Made by a program: the position numbers and the translations under genes | Shown here: piece by piece, positions 16,840-26,898 of the stretch | Position numbering within the stretch: the stretch's first letter is position 1 | Layout of the letters: each line of letters begins with the position of its first letter | Source: JACCTU01 sp963700495 | Lineage (GTDB): Bacteria > Actinomycetota > Thermoleophilia > Gaiellales > Gaiellaceae | DNA length: 64,000 bases | Direction of reading: 5' to 3' | NCBI GenBank assembly: GCA_963700495.1 | Contig: CAVOXT010000006.1 | Span: 186,001-250,000, forward strand | Notes under the pieces: generated by a model | What the model saw: only the letters and a program-made list of their open reading frames with translations | What the model was told of the DNA's origin: nothing | Database searches by the model: none

Positions 16840-16845
16840 AAGTTA
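16840..16845 (-). promoter_or_regulatory. -10-like TAACTT of the sigma factor gene
   Basis: On the minus strand TAACTT lies 15 nt before ATG 16824, downstream of the LexA-like site. No good -35 is evident. Confidence 0.35.
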
Positions 16846-16875
16846 CAAGTTCCTTGCATTGGACCCATTTTGATA

Positions 16876-16889
16876 CGAACAGATGTTCG
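16876..16889. promoter_or_regulatory. LexA/SOS-box-like palindrome
   Basis: CGAACAGATGTTCG is a perfect CGAAC-N4-GTTCG inverted repeat, the form bound by LexA in Gram-positive bacteria. It lies between yacP and the sigma factor gene, a few bp after the yacP stop and upstream of the sigma gene's putative promoter. Confidence 0.6.
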
Positions 16890-16892
16890 CGT

Positions 16893-17324
16893 CTATTCGC
16901 CGCGGCGGAGCCGCTCGAGCTGCTCGCGCGTCTTCGGGTCCAGTCGGTCGGCGAGCGGGTGAGGGCGCTCCTCGGAGTGCGAGGTCGCGGTCGCGTCGGC
17001 CAGGAAGCGCTGAGAGGAGACCGTTCGCACCTCCTGGCCGGACACGCCGCGAATGACGCTGTCCGAGGAGACGATGCAGACGGACTCGGAGCGCCGATGC
17101 TCTGCCGCCAGCCGCTCGAGCAGCGCGTCCGCGTGGTCGGCGAAGCGGATCTCGAGCTTGCCGATCCGATCGTCCGGCCCGACGCCGTCGAACACGAGGA
17201 TCCCGCGCGCTCCGCTCGTCCCGACGAAGCTCGCGAGACGGTTGATCAGCTCGAGCGGATCCTTGTACGCCCCCGCGTGGAGCAGGTTCCAGCCGTCGAA
17301 GAGGTAGAGCGTCGGGTCAGGCAC
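16893..17324 (-). CDS. YacP/Rae1-like NYN-domain ribonuclease
   Basis: A 143-residue NYN (PIN-like) nuclease of the YacP family. Catalytic acidic residues are visible in LYLFDGWNLLHAG (Asp near the N-terminus), ILVFDGVGPDD and CIVSSDSVIRG. The Bacillus homologue Rae1 cleaves mRNA on the ribosome; that role is family knowledge, not shown here. Its start overlaps the end of rlmB by 8 bp, so it is the fourth gene of the gltX-cysS-rlmB-yacP operon, an order also seen in Firmicutes. A short Arg/Pro-rich tail follows the domain. Confidence 0.85.
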   Translation of the reverse strand: MPDPTLYLFDGWNLLHAGAYKDPLELINRLASFVGTSGARGILVFDGVGPDDRIGKLEIRFADHADALLERLAAEHRRSESVCIVSSDSVIRGVSGQEVRTVSSQRFLADATATSHSEERPHPLADRLDPKTREQLERLRRGE

Positions 17325-18017
17325 GCTGGCGCTTCGCCTCGTACAGCAGAACCGCGGCCGCGACGCTGACGTTGAGCGACTCGACGGTTCCCTCGAGTGG
17401 GATCGAGACGAGGTCGTCGCAGGTGCGCCGCACGAGCGGGCGCAGCCCCTTCCCCTCCGCGCCGAACACGAGCGCGAGCCCGCCCGAGAGATCGGCCTCC
17501 CACATCGAGCGCGGCGCGTCGCCGGCCGCGCCGACGACCCAGAGGTCGCCGCTCTTGACTTCGCCGAGGAAGCGGGCGAGGTTCGTCACGACCGCAACCG
17601 GAAGGTGCTCGACGGCACCCGCCGACGAACGCGCCACCGCGGGCGTCACCCTGGCCGACCCGTGCGCAGGGACGATCACGCCGGTCGCCCCCGCCCCCTC
17701 CGCGGTGCGGATGACGGCCCCGAGGTTGCGCGGGTCGGAGACCTGGTCGAGCCCGACGAGGAGCGGGCGCTCCACCGAGGCGAGCTCGTAGGCGTCCGCG
17801 TACTTGTACGGCTCCACCCACGCGAGCACGCCCTGGTGGTCTCGGGTCTGAGCTGCCTCGGTCAGCTCCCGCTCCTGCTTGACGTGGACGCGCCTCCCGT
17901 TGTCCTGCAGCCAGGGCTCGGCTGCAACGGCCCGTTCGGTCGCCCAGAGCTCCAGCACGGCGCGCCTGCCCCGCAGCGCCTCTCGCACAGCCCTCCTGCC
18001 GTAGACCTGCTCGCGCG

Positions 18018-18021
<4 letters not shown>
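17317..18021 (-). CDS. rlmB: 23S rRNA 2'-O-methyltransferase RlmB (TrmH/SpoU family)
   Basis: A 234-residue SpoU methyltransferase. An N-terminal substrate-binding domain (VYGRRAVREALRG) is followed by the knotted SPOUT domain with its three motifs: DPRNLGAVIRTAEGAGATGV, LVFGAEGKGLRPLVRRTCD and VSIPLEGTVESLNVSVAAAVLLYE. RlmB methylates G2251 of 23S rRNA in E. coli. Other TrmH-type specificities are possible, but the gene order with cysS and yacP is that of rlmB/yacO. It overlaps cysS by 4 bp and yacP by 8 bp. Confidence 0.92.
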
Positions 18022-19275
<1,254 letters not shown>

Positions 19276-19289
<14 letters not shown>

Positions 19290-20262
19290 CGACCCTCCGA
19301 AGCGCCTCGTCGCGCGGAAGCGAGGCGATGACCGCCCAGAGCTCGGGGCCGCGCTCACGCCCTGTGAGCGCGAGCCGAAGCGCCCGCAGGTCGCCGCCGA
19401 CTGCCTTCAGCTCCCGCACGATCGTCTTCGGCTCGGAGGCGCCCGCGACCAGCAGCTCGCGGAACCGGGCGAGAGTCTCGGGCGATGCGTTCGTCGGTTC
19501 CGGCGCGGTCAAGATCAGATCAGCGTAGTCACGGGCTTCGTTCAGATCGCGGGCGCCGCGCAGGACCGGCGCGACGTGCGCCGGTGCGCCGACACGCGCG
19601 GCGAGCTCCTCGTCGGACATCGCCGCGATCGCGTCGATCGCAAGCCGTCGGATTCGCGGCAGGTCGTAGTGGACGTCGTGCGCGGGCATCCCCAGCTCCT
19701 CGAGGTACGCGCGCACGGCCTCGGCCGGGATCCCCGCCTCCCGCAGCGATGCGACCGTCGCTCCTTCCGCTCGCTTCGAGAGCTTCTTGCCGTCCTCGCC
19801 GAGGATGAGCCCGTGGTGGACGTACTCGGGCGGTGTAACGCCGAGTGCGAGTGCGAGACGGCGGTGCAGCGCTTCGTTCGGCCGATGGTCGTTGCCGCGG
19901 ATCACGTGCGTGATCCCGAAGTCGGCGTCGTCGACGACGCTTGCCAGGTGATATGTCGGGCGCCCGTCCTCGCGCACGAGCGTGATCCCGTCGAAGCGCT
20001 CGCCGACCTGTTCCGCCGCCTCGCGGTAGCGATCGGCCCGCTCGCTCTGCCGCACCGGCCCCTCGTCCCAGCCGATCCCGAGCCACTCGAGATCCCGGAG
20101 GATCGCCTCCTCCCCGCCCGGAATGTTCCGCGCCGCGTCGGTGTCGTCGATCCGCAGCAGCATCCACACGCCCTCCCGCCGGTTCGCGACGGCGCTCAGC
20201 GCGTTGCCGACGTGGAGCGAGCCGGTCGGGCTGGGCGCGAACCTTGTCCTAGACGCAGCCAC
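19276..20262 (-). CDS. gltX: glutamyl-tRNA synthetase, unusually short (328 aa)
   Basis: Class I synthetase with the HIGH motif in FAPSPTGSLHVGNAL, the family segment LLRIDDTDAARN, THVIRGNDHRPN and the KMSKS motif KKLSKR. Canonical GluRS has ~470 residues. Here the insertion that normally follows the catalytic YREAAEQ region is almost gone (no Cys cluster), and the anticodon-binding part is reduced to ~130 residues. It is longer than GluQ-RS (tRNA-Asp queuosine modification) and retains a C-terminal helical domain, so tRNA charging is favoured. GTG start; no overlapping upstream gene. It leads the operon gltX-cysS-rlmB-yacP. The truncated design is in-frame and clean, not a frameshift. Confidence 0.88.
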
Positions 20263-20303
20263 GGCCAGTCACGAGCCGATGCTAATGGGAAGACCCGCGA
20301 GCG

Positions 20304-23300
20304 CTATTCGGAGCAGGCAAGCTCCCCGGTCGCCGCCGCGTCGACCCAGCCGCGAACCTCTCGCAGCGCGGCGAGATTCTTCCGCTGGCGGAACTGGTCC
20401 CGCAGCTCCTTCTCCGACGCCTTCGACTGCGTCCACCCGAGAGGCGCCCGCGGCCCGGGGTGCGCCTGGTTGACGAAGTGGGCGTAGCGGTCGCTGAGCA
20501 GGCGGCCTTCGATCCGCGCGCCGAGGAACGGCGAGTTGAAGATCAGCGCGCTGTCGGCGCGTGCCTCCGCAGCGCGGGCGATCCGCGTGGCGAAGACCGT
20601 CTGGAGCGGGAGCGTCAGCTCGGACGGACGACGAGGCGCCGGGTCGCTGCCCGCGTCCTCGAACCCGTTGTCGATCTGGACGAAGAACGGAACGACGCAG
20701 CGCGCCCCTTCCTGCTGTCGATTCCAGCCCTCGATCATCGGCACGAGCGACTGCGAGAGCTCGATCAGCGGCGACGCACCAGAGGTGTCGAGGTAGCCGC
20801 CGTCGACGACGTACGCGAGCTCACCAGGCGTCTTCTCCGGACAGGCGCTCTCGACGCGCCCGGCGGGGTTGACGAACGGGAAGCGCGCCGAGAGGAAGGC
20901 TGCGCTCGAGAGAGGCACGTCGCGCGAGCCGCAGACGTAGTCGGCGAGATCGCGCGTGGCCGGCAGCAGCGAGCCCGCATTGACCCCCGCCTGCGACCCG
21001 AGCTTCTCGGCCGCGCTCACCTGCCCCTCGTCGAAGGGCGAGAGCGATCGGCACGTCGAGCGGATCCTACCCTCGATGTTCGCGTCGAGCACGGACCCGT
21101 TGAAGCGGCATCCGTCCGCGACGTTCGTTCCGTTCAGCAGCAAGAGCGGCACCTGCTGGTGCTCGCGCCAGAGCTCGAACATCCCCGTGGTGAGCTCGCT
21201 CCCGGGCCACTCGCGTTCCCAGCTCTCCTCGAGGAGCTGCGAGCGGTCGCGCTCGACCTGGAACTGGAGGAACTGGCGAGGCAGCTCGACGAAGAGCCAC
21301 CAGAGCCCCGTGGGCGAGAGGCCGTCGACGCTCAGCCGCCGCTCCAGCCAGGGCTCGGACGGCCCCGACGCCTGCGGCCCGTTGCCTGCCTTCTCGACGA
21401 GGTGCGCGCCGTAGGTGGCCAACCCGACGCTGCCGCCGGAGATCCCGCTCAGCGCGAAGAGGCTGTTGCTTCGATCGAACGTCGCCGGACGGTCGCCCAG
21501 GCAAGGCGTGTCTGGAGTGACGGTCGCAGCGTCCACCTCGAACGCGCAGTCCAGGACGAGCGCCGTCCAGAACGCCGCCCTGATGCCGCCGCCTGTTGAA
21601 GCAACCAGGAAGAGCGGTACGGCACCGTCGCGGCCGACGGCCGCTTCGCCCGTCGCCGCGCTCGTGCCGGGGCAGGGCGTCGAGACGAGACTGTTCTTCG
21701 CAAGCCAGCAGTCGAACGCCTGGGTGAGCGTCGGCGCACCCGCGGCCGCCGCAACCGGCTCGATACGGACGTCGTGGTAGCGCCCGTCGTCGGCCAGCGC
21801 CGCCGCGACGAACCAGAAGACGATCAGCGCGACGAGCGGGAACCGTGAGAAGTGCAGCGCGACGAGCGCGCGCGGTACCGGGACGGCGCGCGCCGCCCAC
21901 ACCAGTGCGCCCGCGAGGCCTCCGATCGCGAGCATGAACGCGGCGAGGATCGCCACCACGCCGACGGCCTGGCCGACGTCGATCGGCCACACGACGATCC
22001 CGATGGCTGCGACGGCGATCGCGACCGCCACCGAGATGACGACGCGGCGCGACACCTTCTCGTCCGGCGCCCGGACGACGCTCAGATCCGAGTACAGCCG
22101 CCAGGCGAAAAACGGCAGCATCAGCGCGACCGCCAGGATGATCGAGGCGTCCGTCTCACGTTCCTCCGGGATTGCGAGCAGGATCGTCGCGCCGAAGACG
22201 CCTACCGTCGCTCCCCACAGCGGCGACCGCCGTCGAGCGACCACACGCGAGATCGCGGCGCCGCCCAGCGCCGCCACGATGGGCAGCAGCGCCCACCAGG
22301 TCCACGCCCGCTCGAAGACCGCGAAGCCGAAGAGCGCGTGGAAGATCCCGAACCCGAAGAACACCAGCGTCGCGGCCGCGAGCAGGCGCGGAACCGGTGG
22401 ATCTTCAGACGTCGCAGGCTCGAGCGGCGGAGCGAGGTTCGGCTCTGGCTGGCTGCGAACGAGCAGTCCGAGCAAGGCGATCACGAGCAGAGCCACGGCG
22501 GGAACGACCAAGCCCCAACCCGGCCGGGTCGACTCTCCCGACGTTGCCCAGTTCAGTGCGAGCTGCAGCCCCGCGCCGCCGATGACGGCCCAGAACAGCA
22601 CGAGCCTCGCCCTCCGGCGACCCGCAGGGGTGTGAATCCACCCCGGCTCCCACTGCCCCCGGACGAGCAGCCGCCGTGTGACGAGCCAGGTCAGGATCGC
22701 GAACGCCGTGACCATCGCCGCGGTGACCAGGAACTGCCGGAGGGTCCAGCGCCGGATCACGTCGGCGAGCTGCTCGTGCCCGAGCAGCGCCACGCCGAAC
22801 AGCGTCACGAGCACGACCTGAACGATCGTGAGCTCGATGCGTGCACGCAGCCGCGATCGTGACGCGCCCTCCTCCTCGGACCGCCTGCGCGCCGACATCC
22901 ACTCGACGAGGAACTGCCAGAGGACGCCCGCCGCGAGCACTACGGCGAGGACGGCGAAGAGCCACTTCACGACCGCCGACCACCAGAGGAAGTCGACACG
23001 CCACCGGAACGCGTCCGAGCCGCCGTACGGCGGCGCGTTCGCGGAACCGAAGCGCGCCAAGGTCCAGTACCCGACGTTCTCGAGCACGTCTGCGGCCGCG
23101 GCGATCGCGATGTAGGCGATCGCCAGGCTTGCCGCCCAGCGGTGCAGGTCCAGGAGATCGTTCGCTTTGAGGCCCGCCGCTGTTGCGTGCCTGTCGAGCG
23201 CCTCGGGCCGCGGAGCTTCCGGCGTCTTCCAGCGTTTGATCTTTCGCCGCGCGAAGATCAGGAGCACGATGAGCCCACCGCAATAGAGCGGCACGAGGAC

Positions 23301-23627
23301 GAACGTGTCGATCAGGACGAACCAGGTCGTCACCTCGAACGGCGTTGCGGTTGTGTGACCGCCGCCGTACTCCGCCGTCGCCGCACGGTACTTGCGCCAG
23401 ACCGTGAGGACATCCTCGGCCTGATCGGCATCGGGACCCCAGTTGACGACGTGGTCGAGATCCGCGGTCACATAGGCCGGATCGCCGGAGACGTGCATGC
23501 CGCGATGGAGCTCGTTCAGCTGGCCCATCGCGAGCAATGCGAACGCAATGCCGATCCCCGCGGCGAGGATGAACTTCGGCGAGACGAGTCGCCCAGGCAG
23601 GGCCCGCAGGCGCTGACGGCGCGCCAC
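20304..23627 (-). CDS. polytopic membrane protein with C-terminal patatin-like phospholipase domain
   Basis: A 1107-residue protein. Residues ~15-620 contain about fourteen hydrophobic helices separated by charged loops. The C-terminal ~470 residues form a patatin domain: the oxyanion loop STGGGIRAAFW (~680), the nucleophile elbow SGISGGSVG (Ser, ~727) and the catalytic Asp in VDGGYLDTSG (~942). It would be a membrane-tethered lipid acyl hydrolase; whether the active site faces the cytoplasm or outside cannot be told. TAGGGT at 23634-23639 (minus strand) ends 6 nt before the GTG start, the leaderless pattern. It is flanked by gltX and a divergent DMT transporter and has no evident operon partner. 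Confidence 0.85.
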   Translation of the reverse strand: MARRQRLRALPGRLVSPKFILAAGIGIAFALLAMGQLNELHRGMHVSGDPAYVTADLDHVVNWGPDADQAEDVLTVWRKYRAATAEYGGGHTTATPFEVTTWFVLIDTFVLVPLYCGGLIVLLIFARRKIKRWKTPEAPRPEALDRHATAAGLKANDLLDLHRWAASLAIAYIAIAAAADVLENVGYWTLARFGSANAPPYGGSDAFRWRVDFLWWSAVVKWLFAVLAVVLAAGVLWQFLVEWMSARRRSEEEGASRSRLRARIELTIVQVVLVTLFGVALLGHEQLADVIRRWTLRQFLVTAAMVTAFAILTWLVTRRLLVRGQWEPGWIHTPAGRRRARLVLFWAVIGGAGLQLALNWATSGESTRPGWGLVVPAVALLVIALLGLLVRSQPEPNLAPPLEPATSEDPPVPRLLAAATLVFFGFGIFHALFGFAVFERAWTWWALLPIVAALGGAAISRVVARRRSPLWGATVGVFGATILLAIPEERETDASIILAVALMLPFFAWRLYSDLSVVRAPDEKVSRRVVISVAVAIAVAAIGIVVWPIDVGQAVGVVAILAAFMLAIGGLAGALVWAARAVPVPRALVALHFSRFPLVALIVFWFVAAALADDGRYHDVRIEPVAAAAGAPTLTQAFDCWLAKNSLVSTPCPGTSAATGEAAVGRDGAVPLFLVASTGGGIRAAFWTALVLDCAFEVDAATVTPDTPCLGDRPATFDRSNSLFALSGISGGSVGLATYGAHLVEKAGNGPQASGPSEPWLERRLSVDGLSPTGLWWLFVELPRQFLQFQVERDRSQLLEESWEREWPGSELTTGMFELWREHQQVPLLLLNGTNVADGCRFNGSVLDANIEGRIRSTCRSLSPFDEGQVSAAEKLGSQAGVNAGSLLPATRDLADYVCGSRDVPLSSAAFLSARFPFVNPAGRVESACPEKTPGELAYVVDGGYLDTSGASPLIELSQSLVPMIEGWNRQQEGARCVVPFFVQIDNGFEDAGSDPAPRRPSELTLPLQTVFATRIARAAEARADSALIFNSPFLGARIEGRLLSDRYAHFVNQAHPGPRAPLGWTQSKASEKELRDQFRQRKNLAALREVRGWVDAAATGELACSE

Positions 23628-23633
23628 GCGACG

Positions 23634-23639
23634 ACCCTA
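23634..23639 (-). promoter_or_regulatory. -10-like TAGGGT box of the patatin gene
   Basis: TAGGGT ends 6 nt before the GTG start on the minus strand. It is divergent from the TAGCGT box at 23711. Confidence 0.45.
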
Positions 23640-23710
23640 ACCCGCTGCCGCGGCCGGTGCCAGCGTGGCGCCAGACTGCAATCCTGCTGGCGCGCGTGCA
23701 TCCGCGCCCG

Positions 23711-23716
23711 TAGCGT
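23711..23716 (+). promoter_or_regulatory. -10-like TAGCGT box of the DMT transporter gene
   Basis: TAGCGT ends 6 nt before GTG 23723; no ribosome binding site is present. Confidence 0.5.
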
Positions 23717-23722
23717 TGGACG

Positions 23723-24628
23723 GTGACGAGACGCGGCCTGATCCTGTTCGCGGCGATGTGCGTCATCTGGGGGCTGCCGTATCTCCTGATCCTCGTCGCG
23801 GTCCGCGACATCAGCCCGGCGGTGCTCGTGCTCGCGCGCACGGCGATCGCCGCGCTCATCCTGCTCCCGCTCGCGGCGGCCCGTCAGGAGCTGCGCCCGC
23901 TGAAGGGCTACTGGGTACCTGTGCTCGTGTTCGCCGGGATCGAGATCGCGATCCCATGGGTGCTGCTCGGCACGGCCGAGCAGCGCATCTCGAGCTCGCT
24001 GACGGCGCTGCTGATCGCGGCCACGCCGCTCGTGGCCGCCGTGATCGCGCGGACGACGGGTGATCGCGAACGCCTCGGCTGGCCGAGCCTGCTCGGGCTG
24101 CTGATCGGCCTGGCCGGCGTCGGCGCGATCGTCGGACTGAACCTCGAGGGCGCCGGCGTGCTGCCGCTCGCCGAGGTCGGCCTCGTCGCGGTCTGCTACG
24201 CGGTCGGGCCGGCGATCCTCCAGCGCTATCTCACGGGACTCCCGGCGCTCGGAGTGATCGCGGCGTCGCTGGCGGTGACCGCGCTCGTGTACATCCCGAT
24301 CGCGGCGTTCAGCCTCCCGAGCGAGATGCCGTCTGGAGAGGCAATCGCCTCGGTCCTCGGCCTCGCGGTGGTCTGCACGGCGATCGCGTTCGTCTGCTTC
24401 TTCGCGCTGATCGCCGAGGTCGGCCCCGTGCGCGCGACGGTGATCACGTACGTGAATCCCGCTGTCGCCGCAATCCTCGGCATCGCGATCCTCAACGAGC
24501 ACTTCACGCTCGGCATGGCCGCAGGATTCGCGCTCGTGCTCGTCGGCTCGGCGCTCGCAACCCGACCGGCCATGCGCGCGGAGACATCGAGCCCCGGCCC
24601 GCTCGACCCGGTTACCGACACGGTCTGA
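23723..24628 (+). CDS. EamA/DMT family transporter
   Basis: A 301-residue permease with ten hydrophobic helices in two EamA repeats (first starting LILFAAMCVIWGLPYLLILVAV, second starting LAEVGLVAVCYAVGPAIL). The second repeat ends with the usual VITYVNPAVAAILGIAILNEHFTLGMAAGFALVLVGSALA helix pair. Members export metabolites or take up small solutes; substrate unknown. The GTG start follows a TAGCGT box by 6 nt. It is 22 bp upstream of mutY, which has its own such box. Confidence 0.9.
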   Translation: MTRRGLILFAAMCVIWGLPYLLILVAVRDISPAVLVLARTAIAALILLPLAAARQELRPLKGYWVPVLVFAGIEIAIPWVLLGTAEQRISSSLTALLIAATPLVAAVIARTTGDRERLGWPSLLGLLIGLAGVGAIVGLNLEGAGVLPLAEVGLVAVCYAVGPAILQRYLTGLPALGVIAASLAVTALVYIPIAAFSLPSEMPSGEAIASVLGLAVVCTAIAFVCFFALIAEVGPVRATVITYVNPAVAAILGIAILNEHFTLGMAAGFALVLVGSALATRPAMRAETSSPGPLDPVTDTV

Positions 24629-24637
24629 GGGAGCCTT

Positions 24638-24643
24638 TAGGCT
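24638..24643 (+). promoter_or_regulatory. -10-like TAGGCT box of mutY
   Basis: TAGGCT ends 7 nt before GTG 24651, without a Shine-Dalgarno. Confidence 0.5.
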
Positions 24644-24650
24644 CAGCGGC

Positions 24651-25367
24651 GTGGACGAGCTGCTCCTGGCGTGGTTCGGCGAGAACGGGTCGGATCTTCC
24701 GTGGCGGGCGACTCGCGACCCCTACGCGATCCTCGTCTCGGAGGTGATGCTGCAGCAGACGCAGGTGAGCCGCGTCGTGCCGCGTTACGAGCATTGGCTC
24801 GAGCTCTGGCCGACGCCGCAGGCGCTCGCGGCCGCCTCGCCCGCCGACGTGATCCGCGAGTGGCAGGGGCTCGGCTACAACCGGCGTGGGCTCAACCTTC
24901 ACCGCGCCGCACGGGTAGTCGCCCACGACGGCTGGCCCGACGACCTCACCGAGCTGCCGGGCGTCGGGCCGTACACGGCGGCGGCGGTGCGCGCGTTCGC
25001 GTTCGGCGACCCCGTACTGCCCCGCGATACGAACGTCCTTCGCATCGAGGAGCGAACCGGCCACCGCTTCGGTCCCTCGTGCGGGCAGGCGTTGATGGAT
25101 CTCGGCCGCACGATCTGCCTCGCGCGCGTGCCGCGCTGCGGTGCGTGTCCCCTCGCGGCGCGGTGCCCGTCCCGCAGCCGCACCTACCCGCCGCTGCGCA
25201 AGCAGTCGCGCTTCGAAGGCTCGTTCCGCCAACGACGCGCGACGACGCTGCGTCTCGTCGCGGAGCGTCCACGCTCTCTGGTCGAGCTCGACTCCGACGC
25301 GGTCTCGTCCCTCGAGCGCGACGGGCTCGTCGCGACGAGCGGCGGGCTCGTCTCACTCCCCGGGTAG
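24651..25367 (+). CDS. mutY: A/G-specific adenine glycosylase MutY, lacking the C-terminal domain
   Basis: A 238-residue HhH-GPD base-excision enzyme removing A opposite 8-oxoG. The catalytic Glu is in SEVMLQQTQV, the helix-hairpin-helix in LPGVGPYTAAAVRAFAF, the catalytic Asp in PRDTNVLRIEERTG, and the 4Fe-4S ligands are Cys-x6-Cys-x2-Cys-x5-Cys in CLARVPRCGACPLAARC. Full MutY is ~350 residues with a C-terminal NUDIX-like domain that reads 8-oxoG; only a ~50-residue winged-helix-like tail remains here. This could be a short MutY or a MIG-like thymine/other glycosylase; the QQTQV motif favours MutY. The 3' end overlaps convergent ispF by 15 bp. Confidence 0.87.
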   Translation: MDELLLAWFGENGSDLPWRATRDPYAILVSEVMLQQTQVSRVVPRYEHWLELWPTPQALAAASPADVIREWQGLGYNRRGLNLHRAARVVAHDGWPDDLTELPGVGPYTAAAVRAFAFGDPVLPRDTNVLRIEERTGHRFGPSCGQALMDLGRTICLARVPRCGACPLAARCPSRSRTYPPLRKQSRFEGSFRQRRATTLRLVAERPRSLVELDSDAVSSLERDGLVATSGGLVSLPG

Positions 25368-25847
25368 CCGGCGCCTCAAGAGGGCGACCGCCTGAGCGGC
25401 CAGCCCTTCGCCGCGCCCCGTGAAGCCGAGGCCGTCGGTCGTCGTCGCGCGGACGTTGACCAGATCGTCGTCGACGTCGAGCGCGCCCGCGAGCTGCGCG
25501 CGCATATAGAGGCGGTGCGGAGCAAGCCGGGGCTCCTCCCCGATCAGGATGCAGTCGGCGTTGACGAGCTCGAACCCACGCTCGCGGACCGCCTCGTACG
25601 CGCGCTCGAGCAGTTCGAGCGACGACGCGCCCTCCCACTGCGGGTCGCCCGCCGGGAACATCGCGCCGATGTCGGCCAGACCGGCCGCGCCGAGCAGCGC
25701 GTCGATCAGCGCATGCGCGATCACGTCGCCGTCCGAGTGGCCGGCGAGCCCGCGGTCGAACGGGATCGGCACGCCGCCGAGCACGAGCGGGACGCCCTCC
25801 TCCAGCGCGTGCGCGTCGACGCCGAGACCGACGCGGTACTCGGTCAG
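25353..25847 (-). CDS. ispF: 2-C-methyl-D-erythritol 2,4-cyclodiphosphate synthase
   Basis: The fifth enzyme of the MEP isoprenoid pathway, ~164 residues as expected. Metal ligands are in VGLGVDAHAL (DxH), with GHSDGDVIAHALIDALLGAAGLADIG and TTTDGLGFTGRGEG. No ATG, GTG or TTG occurs in frame near the conserved start; the best start is CTG 25847, which overlaps the upstream PHP stop as CTGA and has AGGAG 8 nt before it. It is separated from ispD by the PHP gene and an alpha/beta-hydrolase remnant, whereas in many bacteria ispD and ispF adjoin. Confidence 0.92.
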   Translation of the reverse strand: MTEYRVGLGVDAHALEEGVPLVLGGVPIPFDRGLAGHSDGDVIAHALIDALLGAAGLADIGAMFPAGDPQWEGASSLELLERAYEAVRERGFELVNADCILIGEEPRLAPHRLYMRAQLAGALDVDDDLVNVRATTTDGLGFTGRGEGLAAQAVALLRRRLPGE

Positions 25848-26635
25848 CCGAGCGGCTCCTGCCGCGACTCGCGGCGGTCGAAGACCGTGACGGTCTCGAA
25901 CCCGGCGGCCCGGGCGTGCGCAACCGCCTGGTCGAAGTCGCGCCCGACGTCTTCCGGCACGTGTGCGTCGGAGGCGAGCGTGATCCGCTTCGCGCCGCGG
26001 AGCAGCGAAGCGTCGGGGTACAGCTCCCCCACGGGCTTGTGCAGCCCGGCGGTCGAGACCTCGAGCGCCAGGCCGTCGAGCACGTCGATCACCGGCTGCC
26101 AGTCCCAGTCGACACGGTCGCCGAAGATCTTGACGAGATCCGGGTGGGCGAGGATGTCGAAGTGGCCGCTCCGGGCTGCGGCCTCGAGCTCCCGCGCGTA
26201 GATCGCCCAGACCTCCTCGACGGAGTGCTCGGCCCAGAGACCCGGCTGCTGGTCGACCGCGAGGTCGCCGATCCAGTGCACCGAGCCGAGGACGAAGTCC
26301 CACGGGTACGGCTCGAGCGCCGCTGCGAGCCCCTCCGCGTGCTCCGGCACCCAGTCGACCTCGATCCCGAGCTTCACCGGCAGGCCTCGCCGCTTCGCCT
26401 CGAGAACCGCGTCGCAGTAGCGGTCGAGCCCGTGTGTGCAGCGCTCGAGCTGGTAGGGCAGCCACCACGCGAAGCGCGTCTCGCGGAAGTAGTAGACGTG
26501 CTCGGAGAAACCGATCTCGTCCACGCCGCGCTCCCGGGCCCGCTCGACGTATCGCTCCACCGCCTCGACGCTGTGATCGATCTCCTCCACGTCGCGACTC
26601 GGCCGCCGCAGGTGCATGTGGTAGTCGACCAGCAC
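25844..26635 (-). CDS. PHP-domain phosphoesterase (histidinol-phosphatase HisK-like)
   Basis: A 263-residue PHP metal-dependent phosphatase. Metal ligands appear as HxH in VDYHMHLRRP at the N-terminus, then SEHVYYF, GIEVDWVPEH, GSVHWI, ILAHPDLVK and near the end TLASDAHVPEDVG. HisK-type histidinol-phosphatases share this pattern, but other PHP phosphoesterases do too, and there is no histidine biosynthesis context here. GTG 26635 is preferred (GAGGGG upstream); earlier in-frame starts would give an unconserved Arg-rich extension. It overlaps ispF by 4 bp (CTGA), so both are co-translated. Confidence 0.85.
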   Translation of the reverse strand: MLVDYHMHLRRPSRDVEEIDHSVEAVERYVERARERGVDEIGFSEHVYYFRETRFAWWLPYQLERCTHGLDRYCDAVLEAKRRGLPVKLGIEVDWVPEHAEGLAAALEPYPWDFVLGSVHWIGDLAVDQQPGLWAEHSVEEVWAIYARELEAAARSGHFDILAHPDLVKIFGDRVDWDWQPVIDVLDGLALEVSTAGLHKPVGELYPDASLLRGAKRITLASDAHVPEDVGRDFDQAVAHARAAGFETVTVFDRRESRQEPLG

Positions 26636-26756
26636 CGGGCCATTCTGCCCCTCGCAAGCACTAGGGTTTCTGCCAACGTCCACGATGTCGAGGTCGAGGC
26701 GTTGTGTGCGGACCCGTCCATCATCGCGTCGCTCACGGTGCCGGACACCGTCGCGC

Positions 26757-26882
26757 ATCTCGGAGTTCCCCGGCCGATCGCACTGGACGTGCGGCGAGGA
26801 CGGCTGGGAAGAGATCGCCGACTACGCGCTGGAGTGGGCGACCACGTACGTGAGGACCGCCGAGACGTCAGATCGCAGTTGA
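26757..26882 (+). pseudogene. C-terminal remnant of an alpha/beta hydrolase
   Basis: A short open stretch on the plus strand encodes ISEFPGRSHWTCGEDGWEEI followed by ADYALEWATTYVR, matching the C-terminal end of alpha/beta hydrolases (the catalytic His is in GRSHW). Upstream the frame has no recognisable hydrolase sequence, so about 90 percent of the gene is missing. It lies between ispD and the PHP gene, on the opposite strand to both. Confidence 0.65.
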
Positions 26883-26898
26883 CCCGAACGCGCGGTCG

